Source: Sphaerolaimus hirsutus | Lineage: Eukaryota; Nematoda; Chromadorea; Monhysterida; Sphaerolaimidae | Assembly (NCBI GenBank): GCA_964036195.1 | Contig: OZ038452.1 | Span: 14,006,704-14,070,703 of the forward strand | Direction of reading: 5' to 3' | DNA length: 64,000 nucleotides | Shown: in pieces, positions 45,651-58,500 of the stretch | Layout of the letters: every line of letters begins with the position of its first letter | How positions within the stretch are numbered: position 1 is the first letter of the stretch | The notes under the pieces: generated by a model | What the model saw: the letters and a program-made list of their open reading frames with translations, nothing else | Databases searched by the model: none | What the model was told of the DNA's origin: nothing | Program-made: the position numbers and the translations under genes

Positions 45651-46077
45651 ATGCTGCGATTACAGGTCGGGCGTAAAATGGACGGGCGTAAAATTAATTA
45701 CAGGTGAATGGATAAAGATATGGCGTTGTAATTTCAGTCAAAGAAAGGGCACATGCAGATGTTGCTTGTGTCCAAAGCTCATCAGTTTATTTTAATTGTA
45801 CTAGAAGTTATGAATTTTGACGCAAATTTTTTATTATTTTACGCCCTAATTTTACGCAACTGACAGGTCAATAATTGAACAAATTGTGCTAAAATTCATA
45901 ACTCCCAGTACGATTAAAATAAACTAATGAGCTTTGGACACAAGAAACGTCTGCATCTAAGCTTTCTTTGACTGAAATCACAATGTCGTATGTCTATCCA
46001 TTCATCTGTAATTAATTTGACGCCCAAAATCCATTTTACGCCCGGCCAATTTTACGCCCGAGCTGTAATCGTAGCAT
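45651..46077. repeat. Foldback element, ATGCTGCGATTACAG arms
   Basis: atgctgcgattacaggtcgg at the left pairs with the complement of agctgtaatcgtagcat at the right; pairing continues through CGGGCGTAAAAT and AAGCTCATCAGTTTATTTTA. Confidence 0.85.
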
Positions 46078-46783
46078 AAAAGCGAGTACAGCTACTTTTT
46101 TCAACGTATACGTAAACGTATTTACTCAGTACTCGAGTATACGTACTCTTTGAGTAAACGTAAATACGTTTTAACAACTATGCATGGTAACATAAATAGA
46201 TAAATATAGCCCACTGACCGCACACCTTACAAAGAAATCTACTATATCCTATCTGAATAAAATAACACTTAAACTTTGTTTCTGATCGTATTTATTTATC
46301 ACATTGCGTCTACTTTAGGTGGATTGGGTGCAGTTTTTCACGTGACTTTTTTCATCTTATGGTATCATTAATTGTATAGCGATCTGCCTGTCCAATCTAA
46401 TATTTACATAATTTGCATATGTAGCTACTAGGTAGCCAATGTAAAGAGCATGCCTAAATGCGGCAAAAATGATCGGAATTTTTATTCAAGTTTTTCTGAT
46501 AAAAAAATCATATTAAAAACCTATAAAGAATCCTATAACCACCTCGATAACGCGCATTTTAATTTGAAAATTTAACACGCGTTTCACGTGACCTTTGGCA
46601 CCATTCGAAACGGTAGTAAATACCGCGCAGGCACAAAGGGCGCCACCAGACGATGGTGCAAAACCCAGTGGCACATTTGCGGTCGCATTGTCGTGCTTTG
46701 AGCATCAAAAACCAAAAGCCACCATTGTGCTTTTGGTTGAGGTTACAACATTTTTACATCGCTAGTTGAGACCAGACATACTA
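46078..46783. other. Non-coding; solo end of the CAGAGTTGTTAAAA family (46095-46185)
   Basis: TACTCGAGTATACG and CGTTTTAACAACTATG words as at 10360-10437 and 41300-41385. Remainder unique, AT-rich. Confidence 0.5.
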
Positions 46784-47128
46784 CCGTATTACCTCGAAAT
46801 ACCCCCATGGGTGTTAATTATTTCGCCAGCAAAATTTGAGGGGGGGGGGTAATTCGAGGGAGTGATTATTTCGTCAGGAATTTTCATAGTAAATAGAAGG
46901 CATTTGCGTATCCAAAACAGGTAATAAATGTGTCCAAACAGGATATATTTGGACATAAAAACGTATATATCGACACAAACTAGTCCACCTGATGATGATT
47001 GTTTATTGTACCTATGTGTAGTTACGATACAAATTAACAGTAATAAATACATCATGTACATCATTCCGGAGGGGGGGGGGGTATTTCGAGAGGGGTTTAT
47101 TCGAGGGGGATGATTCGAGGTAATACAG
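46784..47128. mobile_element. TA-flanked CCGTATTACCTCGAAATA MITE
   Basis: CCGTATTACCTCGAAATACC and the complement ending AATACAG between TAs, full set of interior words. Confidence 0.9.
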
Positions 47129-47214
47129 TACATGCATCGACATCGACCGCATGTTTTTCACGTAAATGAACAGTTTACTCCTCGTGGTACTTTTTACTTT
47201 TCAGTGGTACAGTC

Positions 47215-48376
47215 AACGATGGGTAAGTTCTCAAAAAAAAAACACTTTCTGTGTTTTGAGTTTTTCAAAAATGAATACCTGTGTTTTGTGTTTTTTTCTC
47301 GAAAAAACTTGAGTAACTCTGTTTTTATTTCTGTGTTTTTTGTAAAAACTCGAGTTTTTTGAGTTTTTTTCTAAAAAACTTGAGTTTTTTTTCTTCAAAA
47401 AATTCGAGTTTCCCCCCAAAAATCTCGATTTACAGCATTTCTATCTGGAAACAGTGGTTTTCTTATAAAATATTGGTTTTACACATGTTTTAACCCCACA
47501 TAACATTTGTGTATTCATTCAAGTGTCAAAAAAGTCCATAAAAATGTCCACAATGAGGACACCAACATCACAACACCAGCAACAAAATGCCCAGAAACGA
47601 CAATTTACGCAGTACTCCAAAATTCTTCAATGGATGTGCACTGTATGGAAGACTACAGAATTGATTTGAACTACAACTACCATTTACCTCGAAATACCCC
47701 CATGGGGGTTTATTATTTCATCAGAAAGTTTTGTAAGGATCATAGAAAATAGAAGGCATTTACGTACCCAAACAGGTTATCAATGCGTACAAACAGGATA
47801 TATTTGAAATAAACATGTAGATAGCTACACAACCTAGTACAGTCTATGTGTAGCTGCAATGCAAATTAGCAGTAATAAATACATCATGTACATTGGATAC
47901 ATGATGTTCATCATCCTGGAGGGGGCTATTTCGAGGGGGGGCTTATTATTTCACCAGTCCATTTTGAGGGGGATAATTCAAGGGGGGGTTAATTCGAGGT
48001 AATAAGGTATACTTAAATGTCGAAACTTAAATTGTCAAATCCACCATGAGATGTGCATGCCATCTTGAATTTCTTCTTTGTACCATTATAAAATATGAAT
48101 ACATTATGTACATATTTACATACTATACATGCTTATTTTATCTTGTTTAGTTCAACTGAATTAATGTGCATTCAACCGCTTCGCTGAAAAAACACAAAAA
48201 CTCAAAAAAACTTTTCTGTGTTTCCGTGTTTCTGTGTTTCTGTGTTCTCCAAAAAAAAACTCAATTGAGTTTTGAGTTTTTCAAAATTTATGAGTTTCCG
48301 TGTTTCTGTGTAAAACAAAAACACAGAAACTCAATGAGTTTCTGTGTTCAATTTCTGTGTTTTTTCCATCGTTGGG
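47215..48376. mobile_element. hAT-like element, AACGATGG family, copy 2, with nested MITE
   Basis: AACGATGGGTAAG at the left and the complement of TTTTCCATCGTTGG at the right, flanked by the exact 8-bp duplication GTACAGTC (47207-47214 and 48377-48384). Filled with TGTGTTTTGAGTTTTT words that pair across the element. Contains the 47680-48007 insertion. Confidence 0.9.
47680..48007. mobile_element. TA-flanked CCGTATT-family MITE (nested)
   Basis: CCATTTACCTCGAAATACCC and the complement ending AATAAGG between TAs; inserted in the hAT-like element 47215-48376. Confidence 0.85.
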
Positions 48377-48537
48377 TACAGTCTAGCTGTTTCGAGCTCA
48401 TACTGTTTCAAAGTAATAAAACGATGAATTTTACTACTTCAGCGGTTTTGCCTATCTGACCATATTATGGGTGGGTCGCTGGCGCCCTCCCTCGGCAACG
48501 CCCACCCAAACACTGAAACACGGGGTATCATTATGTG

Positions 48538-48660
48538 TGACGGTGGCAAAAAAGATTCGCAAATTCTAAATATATTTTTAGAAAAAATTCGAAATACAAA
48601 GTCGTTTTGATAAAACACTTAAAAATTTAAATACTTTTTCCAGAGGGTTTGCCATCGTTA
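48538..48660. mobile_element. hAT-like MITE, TAACGATGGC family, copy 3
   Basis: TGACGGTGGCAAAAAAGATT at the left and GCCATCGTTA at the right; flanks ATTATGTG and TTCATGTG match 6/8. Confidence 0.75.
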
Positions 48661-49572
48661 TTCATGTGTCACTGCAGTTTTAGGTGTAGTTTCATTGACC
48701 CACGACAGTTGGAAATTGAGCTAATGATTCACTCAATAAGCGGAAAAAAACACGCGAAACGGTCTGTGATGTACTTGGTGCGTGGCATAGGTGCCTCAGC
48801 GCCACTTTTCAGCAAAAGATTTAAACCAAGCAACAAATAATTGGCGCCACCGCCAGAGAAGCCGCAATAAAAGACCCATCAAACTCAAAAACAAAATTTA
48901 ATTAGGTTAGTTGGATAGCGTACTATTGGTAATCACAGTTGCCACTTTGCTTAAGAATTTCAACGTCTAGATGTTGAAATGTTAGCTTCGGTCGGTCATG
49001 CCCTTTGCAACGCACCAAGTAAATAATATACACAAATACTTAGTTTAAATAAATACACAATTAGATAGATAAATAGACAATAAATAGCACACACCATACA
49101 ATAAATAAATAAACAAGTAAACTACCTTAACGAAAACATGTACCTAATTTATTTAGATTGCACACAAGGAAGTACAGTTTTTAGAATACCATCGTACAGG
49201 ATCGAATAAACACCTTGAAATTAACGTCAAAAACAGATTGTCGTAACAACATGTGAAGGGTCAGTACATCTATGAACTGCACTTTGTCTGCGACTTTCAC
49301 AGGGTCTGAAAGCGTGTAAAAAAGTAAAACAGCCATTAGGTCTTCATACCTAAATTGAGTTTTTCACGGTTCCTAAAAGAAAGATTAAAGCAAACAATTT
49401 CAAAAATCACAAAAGTCGGTTATTCAAATTCGCACAACAAACGAAAGCCTAGTAGATTACGCAGATTGTTTCACCTTATCGATATCCACAGAAATCCATA
49501 ATGTGGAAAATAAGCAAATATCAAGGTTAACAGTTAACAGCCGCGCGTGTGACCAGTAGACAGATAAGCTGC
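48661..49572 (-). other. Probable 3' flank and UTR of OGDH
   Basis: AT-rich sequence below the OGDH stop codon with runs of AATAAATA near 49020-49110. The polyadenylation site cannot be fixed by eye. Confidence 0.4.
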
Positions 49573-52500
49573 TCAGTGCCACTCCTTCAAGTCGTCGATG
49601 CGCACGTTGAGCGTGTCGGCGATGTAGCGCTTCAGCTCGTACAGGTGCTGGTACTTGGAGCCGGTCGCCGGCGAGGCGGACACCTCGCGACCTGCGCGCA
49701 AAATATTTACATTGGTTTTGTCTAGGGTGTCAACTTTCCGCTTTTTGTTTCCGAGGGCAAAATTTCAAAATTTTAGGTAAAGGAAGTAGTAAATATTGTA
49801 CTGGTGGTAGTGGGGATAATCATTTGTCATGGCATATTATTTATTTGTCATGGGTTATTGAATGCATCAATGTGCATTCAGAAGTATGTGTTTTTGCTCA
49901 GGGCACTATAATACACCATCGAAAATGGCCTTGTGGTATTGGGATAAAATGAACCAATTTTTGCACTCCAATCAACCAATGTGCACAAACGATGACCATA
50001 ACAAAAATTTATTCCCACTACCACTACTAAATATTGTGGTTTTTTGAACTGATTTCAATGTTTATCAAAAGCTGATAATCAGATGATACTACAGCAACAA
50101 TGCATCTGCATCATTCAATCAGTATTTTTCTATAAAAATAGGCTGTTTTAAAAATCTGATTTCGATTTTTTTTAACACCAACCCTCAACAAAAATCCACC
50201 AACACAGATCCCTCAACACTGATCAGGATCCCCACATCCCTCACCCCACAAACCACGATTCAAAAAATAAAATCACAATCAAAGTAACTCTACTCACCGG
50301 CATACTTCACCCTCCTGCTACCATCGAGCATGCTCATGAACCTTGGCTGGACATAACTCCAAGCGCCCTGATTCTTATGCTCCTCCTGCGACCAAATCAG
50401 CTCCGCCTGGGGATACTTTTTGCACTCTTTTCGGACCAAATCGTAGGGGAACGGGCTGATTTGTTCCACGCGAGCGATGGCGATTTTGTCCTGCAAGCCG
50501 AGCGCCTTGCGCGCCTTGGTCAGGTCGTAGTAGATTTTGCCTGTGGGTGGTGAATGCGCGACAGTGGGAGACTGAAAGTGGGATCTGTATAGACCAGGGG
50601 CCAGTTCCGCAGTGGTAAAGTAAAGAGTAACGCGAAAATTTGAAGAGTAAAGTAAAGTGTACAGTAAAGTAAAAATTGAAGAGTAAAGTGAAGAGTGAAA
50701 CGAAAAGTAGAGTAAAAGGACAAAAGGAAATAACGATAATATTTTGAAAAAATTATGATACTTGCTTTAATATTTAAAAAATTTTTAAACATTTTATCGT
50801 TATTTTCCGTGTCCGTACGTTTTATTTTACTTTTCTTATCACTTTTTACTTTACTGTTTACTTTCCTCTTCAATTTTTACTTTAGTCTTCAATTTTTTAC
50901 TTAACTATTTACTTTACCACTTGCGGAACTGGCCTCAGTTGCGCCTACCGATCCCTCGAAATAGACACCTCTCAATATCAGAAAAGACAGTAAACGCAGA
51001 CAAAGACAAACAAAATTAAATTCTACACACCGGTGCAAAACACGAGCCTAGTGACGCCCTGTGGTTTGTCCGCCGCCGCTCCCTTCTCGGGAATAACCCG
51101 CTGAAAGCGCGACTCCGGCAGGAAATCGTCGAATGAGGATTTGGCCTCCGGATGGCGCAGCAAGGATTTCGGTGTGAACGCGATCAGAGGCTTGCGGAAC
51201 GGCATTACCACCTGCGACGAGTGGATTGCTGTTTGGTATGTTGTTAACACAATGGTCGATGATAGTGAAAGCTATATTGCATCCGCACTCTATAATTCAG
51301 ATACCGTATTTCCTCGAAATACCTCCAGGGGGGTTTATTATCTCGCCATCAATTTTTGAGGGGTGTTGATTCAAGGGGGGCTTATTCAAGCGGGGTATGA
51401 TTATTTCGTCAAAAAATTTCGTAAAGGATTGGAGTATAGAATAGGCCAAAACATAACCAAAATTGATAATAAATGGGACCAAATAGGATATTTTTGGACA
51501 TATATAGGGATATTCTACACAAACCAGTGCACCGTATTTCTCCGAGTATAATTCCCGGGGCACTATACAAATTTGGGGGCATTTTTCACACACTTTTCAA
51601 GTGCTGTGAATAGTGCCCGGGCACTATGCAGTTCACCTAATGATGCATGACGTAATTATCAAATACGTTTTCAGTGTACTTAAGTAACAATCGAACAGAC
51701 GCGTGCACCAGAGGCGCGCCGCAATGCAACGCATCACTTCTATTTTCTTTCATCTTTTTACAGCAGGCGCCAGCAAGATAAAATTCGCCTGAGGGACTTT
51801 GGTAACCGCTTTGTTTGCCAACAATTTTTGTGTATTGCATAGTGCCCGGGCACTATGCATGGAACTTTTTGCAATGTACAGTGCCCCGGGCACTATGATC
51901 GGGGGGGGGGAATTATACTCGGAGACATACGGTATGCGTAGCTGCAATGCAATTTGAAGCAATTAATACATCATGTACAATTACAATGCATACATTATGT
52001 ACATTATTCGAGACAGGAGGGGGTATTTTAAAGGGGGGGGTCGCTCAGACCTAGGGGTATTTCGAGGGGGGTTAATTCGAGGTAATACTGTATTCAGTTT
52101 AAATACCTGGCGCCTCAAGACGTGGAAAATGTTAGCGGGGGTGGTGAGATTGACCACAATCCAATTGCAGTCGTACAGCTGCTGCGCTTCGGTGGTGGGT
52201 CCGTCGGGCATCACGTGGTTCTCGTCGTCGTTGCACATCTGCAGGTAACGTTCTGGCCTGCGAGAATAGCACAGGATTAGAGCGGAGCCACGCAGGTGTC
52301 GCGTAAATGAGACACCGTATTTCTTCGAACAGAAGGCCGTTTCCAATAGATTGCAGAAATTGTGCCAAGTGCATAAAAAAATTAAAAATGTCGTCGGACG
52401 CTGTTATTTAGTGGCTTTGGTATATTTGGATTTGGATTTGGTGCCAGATTAACATCAAATTTTATTTTTACTCTATAAATTGTCATTCCATTTGATGTAA

Positions 52501-55500
52501 CACTTTGCAAAACCTTGGCAGAAAAAATTGGCTGAAAGAAAACGACGAAAAAATATAAAGGCGGCTTAAAATAAGAGGGCGACTCCAATAGAAGGGCGGG
52601 TAACAACGATGACTTAAAATAGAAGGGCCACCTTGCTGTCCGTGCTGGGATCGGGCGGGGTGACGGCGTGCTCACCTGGCGCTGCTGTGCTCCGGTCCCA
52701 TGCCCTCCATGCCGTGCGGCAGGAGCAGCGCGATGCCGCACTGCCTAATCCACTTGCTCTGACCGCTCGACAAGAACTGATCGATGACGCAGGTGGCCGT
52801 GTTAGCGAAGTCGCCGAACTGACCCTCCCAGATGACTAGCGAGTGCGGGTTGGTCATGCTGTAGCCGTGCTCGAAGCCCAGCACAGCGTACTCGGACAGC
52901 GACGAGTTGCACACCTGCGCAAATTATCCACTGACGTTGAGACAATGGTATTTTCGTGTCTGTTTCAAGCAACTCTAGGAGACTAGGAGAGCAGATTTTT
53001 GACCCCAAAGTGTAGCGTATATTGTTGACGATGTCCGTACGTTTGTGACGTCATAGTTTCGTGCATGCAATACCTACATGATGTGATGGACGAGTTATTC
53101 AAGGACGGCCGCATTTTGGCCAACATGACCGAAACAAGGGGTTTATTCAAGGGTGAGGGTTCTTCGGCGGGCGACGTATTCAGTACAATAATTCCCGGTT
53201 ACCTCCTAAAAAGCGACAAACAAACAAGCCAACCGTATACTGCGCCTGGTGCTCGGCAACGTGATTCAGGGGCACGTAGACCTTCTTGTCGACCTTCTGG
53301 TCGTGCAGCACGTGGTGCCTGTGGCTGAAAGTGCCCCTCTCCACGTCCTGGCCGGAGAGGCGCACGTGCACGCCGTCGGCCAGCAGCGAGCCGAACGCGA
53401 ACGCCTCGCCCAGCGCCCAGTCGGCCTCGCGCTTCTGCACCATGTCTTTGCGACCTGCAACGAGAACCTCGATAATGCTTTCTGAACATGGTGAACGATG
53501 TAAAGGATCGGAGTGTTGAGAATAGGGTTCAAACGGGATTGACTTTTCGGGGTCGGGATTTGAAAATTTTCGGGATCGGGACCAGGATTGAAGTTTTCAG
53601 ATTTCGGGATCGGACCGCGTAATCCCGGAATTTTTCGGGATTAGGGATTCGGGAACGGGATCCAGTACTTTGAACCGTAGAACGTGATTTGATTTGAAGA
53701 ACGTGATTTCAAAGTGGATCGACTTTTCTGGGTACTTTTCCACATGAAGTATTTAAATGAAATACGGAAATTGGCCATATCGACCACAAAAAAAAACCAA
53801 CCGCGCAAAGTCCTGACCATGCCCCTGTGCAAATTGAAGCCGTCCGGCACCGAGCTGAACGTTTCGCCAATGGTGTGCAGCGTGTCCTCGCTGATGCCCG
53901 TGTCGGGGATGCGCAGCGGGTCCCTGGTCTTGAAGAAGTCGTCCCACGGGGAATCGAGCCAGTCGCGATTGCGCACGTTGGTGATCGATTGCGAGTTTTC
54001 GTACGCCTTCTCTAGAATTCCGCCGTATTTCGCCTGTTCCTCCTAGAAATGGGAAGTTTGGTGAGCAACTGGAAGCAACCGCTCAATCGTCGTTACGAAA
54101 AGCATAAAGGCGAAAAGTTACGAACGCTTAAGCGACGAGACAGACACTAGGGTTCAAACGGGATCCCGATCCCGAAACCACGATCTAGATCCCGATCCCG
54201 AATTTTGAAAAAGCCGATCCCGATTCCGAGATTTTGAAAATCCAAAGCCCGATCCCGAAGAAAAGTGCCCCAATCCCGATCCCGGAAAAATTCACAGACA
54301 CAAAAGGTGCCAGAAATGGCACTTTTAACGGACCATTTTGCATGCAGTTTGCAAAAAAATTTGCGCGCAAGCACGCATTTCCCCGCCTCCCTCTATATCT
54401 CTGTTGCGTGGGCATGGACACCACTACAAGTAGCCATTACGAAAGTTTAAGGTTAATACACATGCATATATGGTAGACAGTGGTGTGAATGACAATGCCA
54501 GGCAGCCCATTGCGCAATGCCTAAATGAATCTATAGCATTGTTTTGTATGCCAATTTAATCCAACGTTTCTGGCATTAATGGTTTTTGGTGTTTTGGGTC
54601 ATTTTGTGAAATTTCAGGGAGAAAAACCCGAAAACCAATTTTTAGGCCTAAATCCCGATCCCGAAAAAACGTCAATCCCGATCCCGAAAGGTCAATCCCG
54701 ATCCCGAAATCTCAAAAAGCCAATCCCGATCCCGAGCCCGAAAGGCCAATGCCGATCCCGAACCGGAAATCTCAAAAAACAATCTAGATCCCGATCCCGA
54801 AAAGTCCCTAAGTTTGAACCCTAAGGCGCCTTTCACACTGTGAAACTGTGGCGACAAAAATGCAATTTTTCAGCCATTTTTGTTGGATGCATATGAAATA
54901 TTCTACATGTGTGAAGCCTCAATCTATCATAACTTGATACGCCCCACTGCCTAAGACAAACATCAAATTATATACATTGTGTGTTCATGTACACTAGATA
55001 ACACTTTTTTTTGTTGTCGGAGGCTGTCGCTGTATTTGTTCAAGGGGCGTTGTCGGCGGCCTCGTTAAGGGGGCTGGCGAATACAAATCAGCGACTACCT
55101 CCGACAACAAAAAAAGTGTGATCTAGTGTGCATGAACACACAATATATATAATTTTATGTTTGTCTTAGGCAGTGGGGCTGATCAAGTCATGATCGATTG
55201 AGGCTTCACAGATGAAAAATATTTCATATGTATTGCATTTTTTGTCGCCACAGTTTCACAGTGTGAACGCTGTCTAACAGACACTCAAAAAATTCGGCAA
55301 AAATTCAGTCTACCTTGACGTAATTGTCGTCGGCCACGCCCTGCTTCATAATGTCCTCCTGGTACTGTTCGAGCACAGTGGGCAGCTTCTTGATCGTCTG
55401 GTACATGAGCGGCTGCGTGAACATGGGCTCGTCCAACTCGTTGTGTCCGTGCCGCCGGTAGCACACCTACGCGACGAAAATCATACGTATGCATAGGCCC

Positions 55501-58500
55501 CACACACGCTAGTTGACATCGACAACAAATGTCAACTGGTTCCGTTCCCAATTCAAAAACTGCGTTTGAACGTCATTTGTCGGCTCGTCAGCAAGCTTTG
55601 AATCGGGATCGGCACCAGTTGACATTTGGTGTCGATGTCAACTGGCGTGTGTGGACCCATTCAGGGAAGTATCAGGTATATTTGAGCGGGGGGTGATTGT
55701 TTACGGAGTCAGCGTACAGGGGGCTCAGCCCCCTAAAATTTTACCTACAAAGTAACGCGATGGCGCCACTGATAGGCGCCACGCCACGGCGCCATTGGCG
55801 TTGCCACCAGCGAAATGAGCCGCTGTTTGTGATGCAGACGACATGCACACGAAAAAACGACATGCTTTAAACATTTATACGAAAAGTTGCATGTTCCGGG
55901 ATTTCAGGCTACACCCCGGCAACGAGAGGGCCCCCCTAGACACGTCCCTGCATGTATATTGCATAATCTTGAAATTTCCTGGTAAACATTTGAGGATCTC
56001 AGCGTGCTGTATTTATAATATTCAAACATCAAAAAACACCACCCGAACACGAGTTCCCCAAACCGACCAAATCAACCACGACATCCTTCTTGAACGTCTG
56101 CCTGTACTCTGACGCGACGGTGCACACGTGCATCACCGCTTCGGGGTCGTCGGAGTTCACGTGGAAGATAGGCGCGCCGACCACGCGCGCCACGTCCGTG
56201 CAGTAGGCCGAACTGCGGCTGTTGCGCGGGTCCGTGGTGAAGCCTAAGAGCGGGCGAGGGTTTTGTTGGATGTTTTGAGGATTTTTTCACATGTTTCTGG
56301 CTATTTTAACATATTTTTGGCGATTTTTCTTATTTTTCTGTCTTCTAAGCCTGGAAAAACTCTTAAGTGAAAAACCCACGCGAATCCCCAGTCCTCGGAA
56401 AAATTTTCAGCTACTCTCGGCGGACATCACACTGTCTGGAACCCAATGAATAATTAACAAAAAATTACTGTTTTTCATAATAACATTTAGTCTTTTATTG
56501 TGGAATAATAAATTACGAAATAATTCTATAGATTTTATTCATTAAATTACGGTAGGACTCTGCGCATACTTTACGGTCCGCCGAGTATTCCCAAATCCCA
56601 ACAAACAAACCAATCTGGTTGTTAACAACAATATGGATGGTGCCATGGGTGGTGTAGCTGGGCAGATCGCTCAAATGGAACGTCTCGTACACGACCCCCT
56701 GGCCGGCGAAGGCCGCATCTCCGTGCATCAAGATGGACATATTACGGTCGCCCGCCAAATCGCCCGTGTAGAATTGCTCAGCACGCACGCGCCCTTGCAC
56801 CACTGGATCCACGGCTGAAAACAATGTTATCGGTGATCACTTCCAGAAACGTGTAAAATGCAGCTTTCGATGCAAACGAGTTGTCGGGCAAATGCCCGAC
56901 GAAATAGTAAAGTATTTCTTTTTATCTCACTGTCAAATCACCCTCATTTTCTCACAAAAGAATGTCGAACAGCGACAAAAAAAACGTGGCAAGGCGACGC
57001 TCCGTCTGAGCGACAATAATCGACAAATTGCGAACGAACCCTCCAAGTGGCTAGGATTAGCGACCAGCGCAATAGTGACATCCTTCTGGCTCTGCCTATT
57101 CAGGCGTTTCACGGACACGCCCAAATGGTACTTGACATCGCCCGAACCCTCGTCGGCGGGCTCCAACGTGCTGAACTGGGAGAAAATCGCTTCCAGCGGC
57201 TGGCGGCACACGTTCGCCAGTACGTTTAGACGGCCCCTGCGATTGGCATTCTGATAAACTCGCAGTTTCCAGTTTCCAACTGTTGTTTTATCCATATCCA
57301 AATTATTTTTATATGCATCATCAATGCCAAATTACTTACTTTTGATATTTAAAGTCAACACAAAACATCGTAAAATGTAAATTCGGAGTAAAATCGACTT
57401 ATAACGTGCACCATTTTAACCAAATGGGCCAAACCTGTGTGGCATGCCGATGACGAAATTTTCCACACCGCCAGCTGACGCCACGTCAATGATCTGCTTG
57501 AGAGCCGGGATGAGCACCTGCGGTTGATAAATGACTTCAACGATAAACGAAAACCTTCAACATTGACTTCCGATTTGGGATTTTTCTGTGGTTCAGTTAG
57601 AACTACCGGCCACGTATATTTAGATCAAGAGTAGTGATGTAAAAGCGCAGTAGCGCTGGCGATAGCGCCACGGCGCTAAATGCGTGGAGATTCTTACACC
57701 ACTAATCAAGTGCCACTAAACTTCCGAAAGGCTCTTCCGAATATTCCGAACTAAGCATGACCCACCTCGCATCCCTCCAAGCCGAACCTCTTCTCGCTGG
57801 GCCACTTGCGCGCCAGGAACTCTTCAAACCGAGTGCTCCTGATGAGTCGCTTGAACAGCACCTTCTTTTGGTCGTGCGCCAGTTCGGTGACTCGGGGCGC
57901 CTCGAAGCGCTGTCGGATCCACTTGATCTGCTCAGCATTGTTGATGTGCAGGAACTCCACGCCCGTGTGGTGGCAGTACGCGTGCTGAGTGGGTGGAACG
58001 GGCTGATTTGGTGAGTTCGCACGAGGGATTTGTGATTTGATGGGAAAGCTTTATGTACTCAAACATGGTGAATTCTCTGAACAATTAAGAAATTACTTTA
58101 AGGATTATTGACAGTAACACTGCTATACTAGGCGAACATCACACTCACCTAGTATGGAAACCTACCATAACCATAACCCGTCTGAATAATGAACAAAAAT
58201 AATACAGTTTTCATCATAATATTTCGTTTTTACTACGGAATAATTTATTACGAAATTTATCATTACATAACGGTATGATTCTGCACATACTTTGAAGTCC
58301 GCAGAGTATAACTATTTTCACTTAATTAGCGTCTGTAACACATTTCATACTTTTTCGCATCTACTCAAACGCATTTCATTTTGGTGATCGCATCGTTTCC
58401 ATATGTAAATTGCCCCCCCCCCAATGAAGGCGTCAAGCACAAATTGGCCGCTATCCTATCGTCAAGCAGAGCAGCACAGATGGCTCGTTAAAGGCGCCGC

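Noticed and set aside
53249..53532. Plus-strand frames of 77-78 residues and alternative minus frames
   Set aside because: Shadows of OGDH exon 13, which is identified by strong motif matches.
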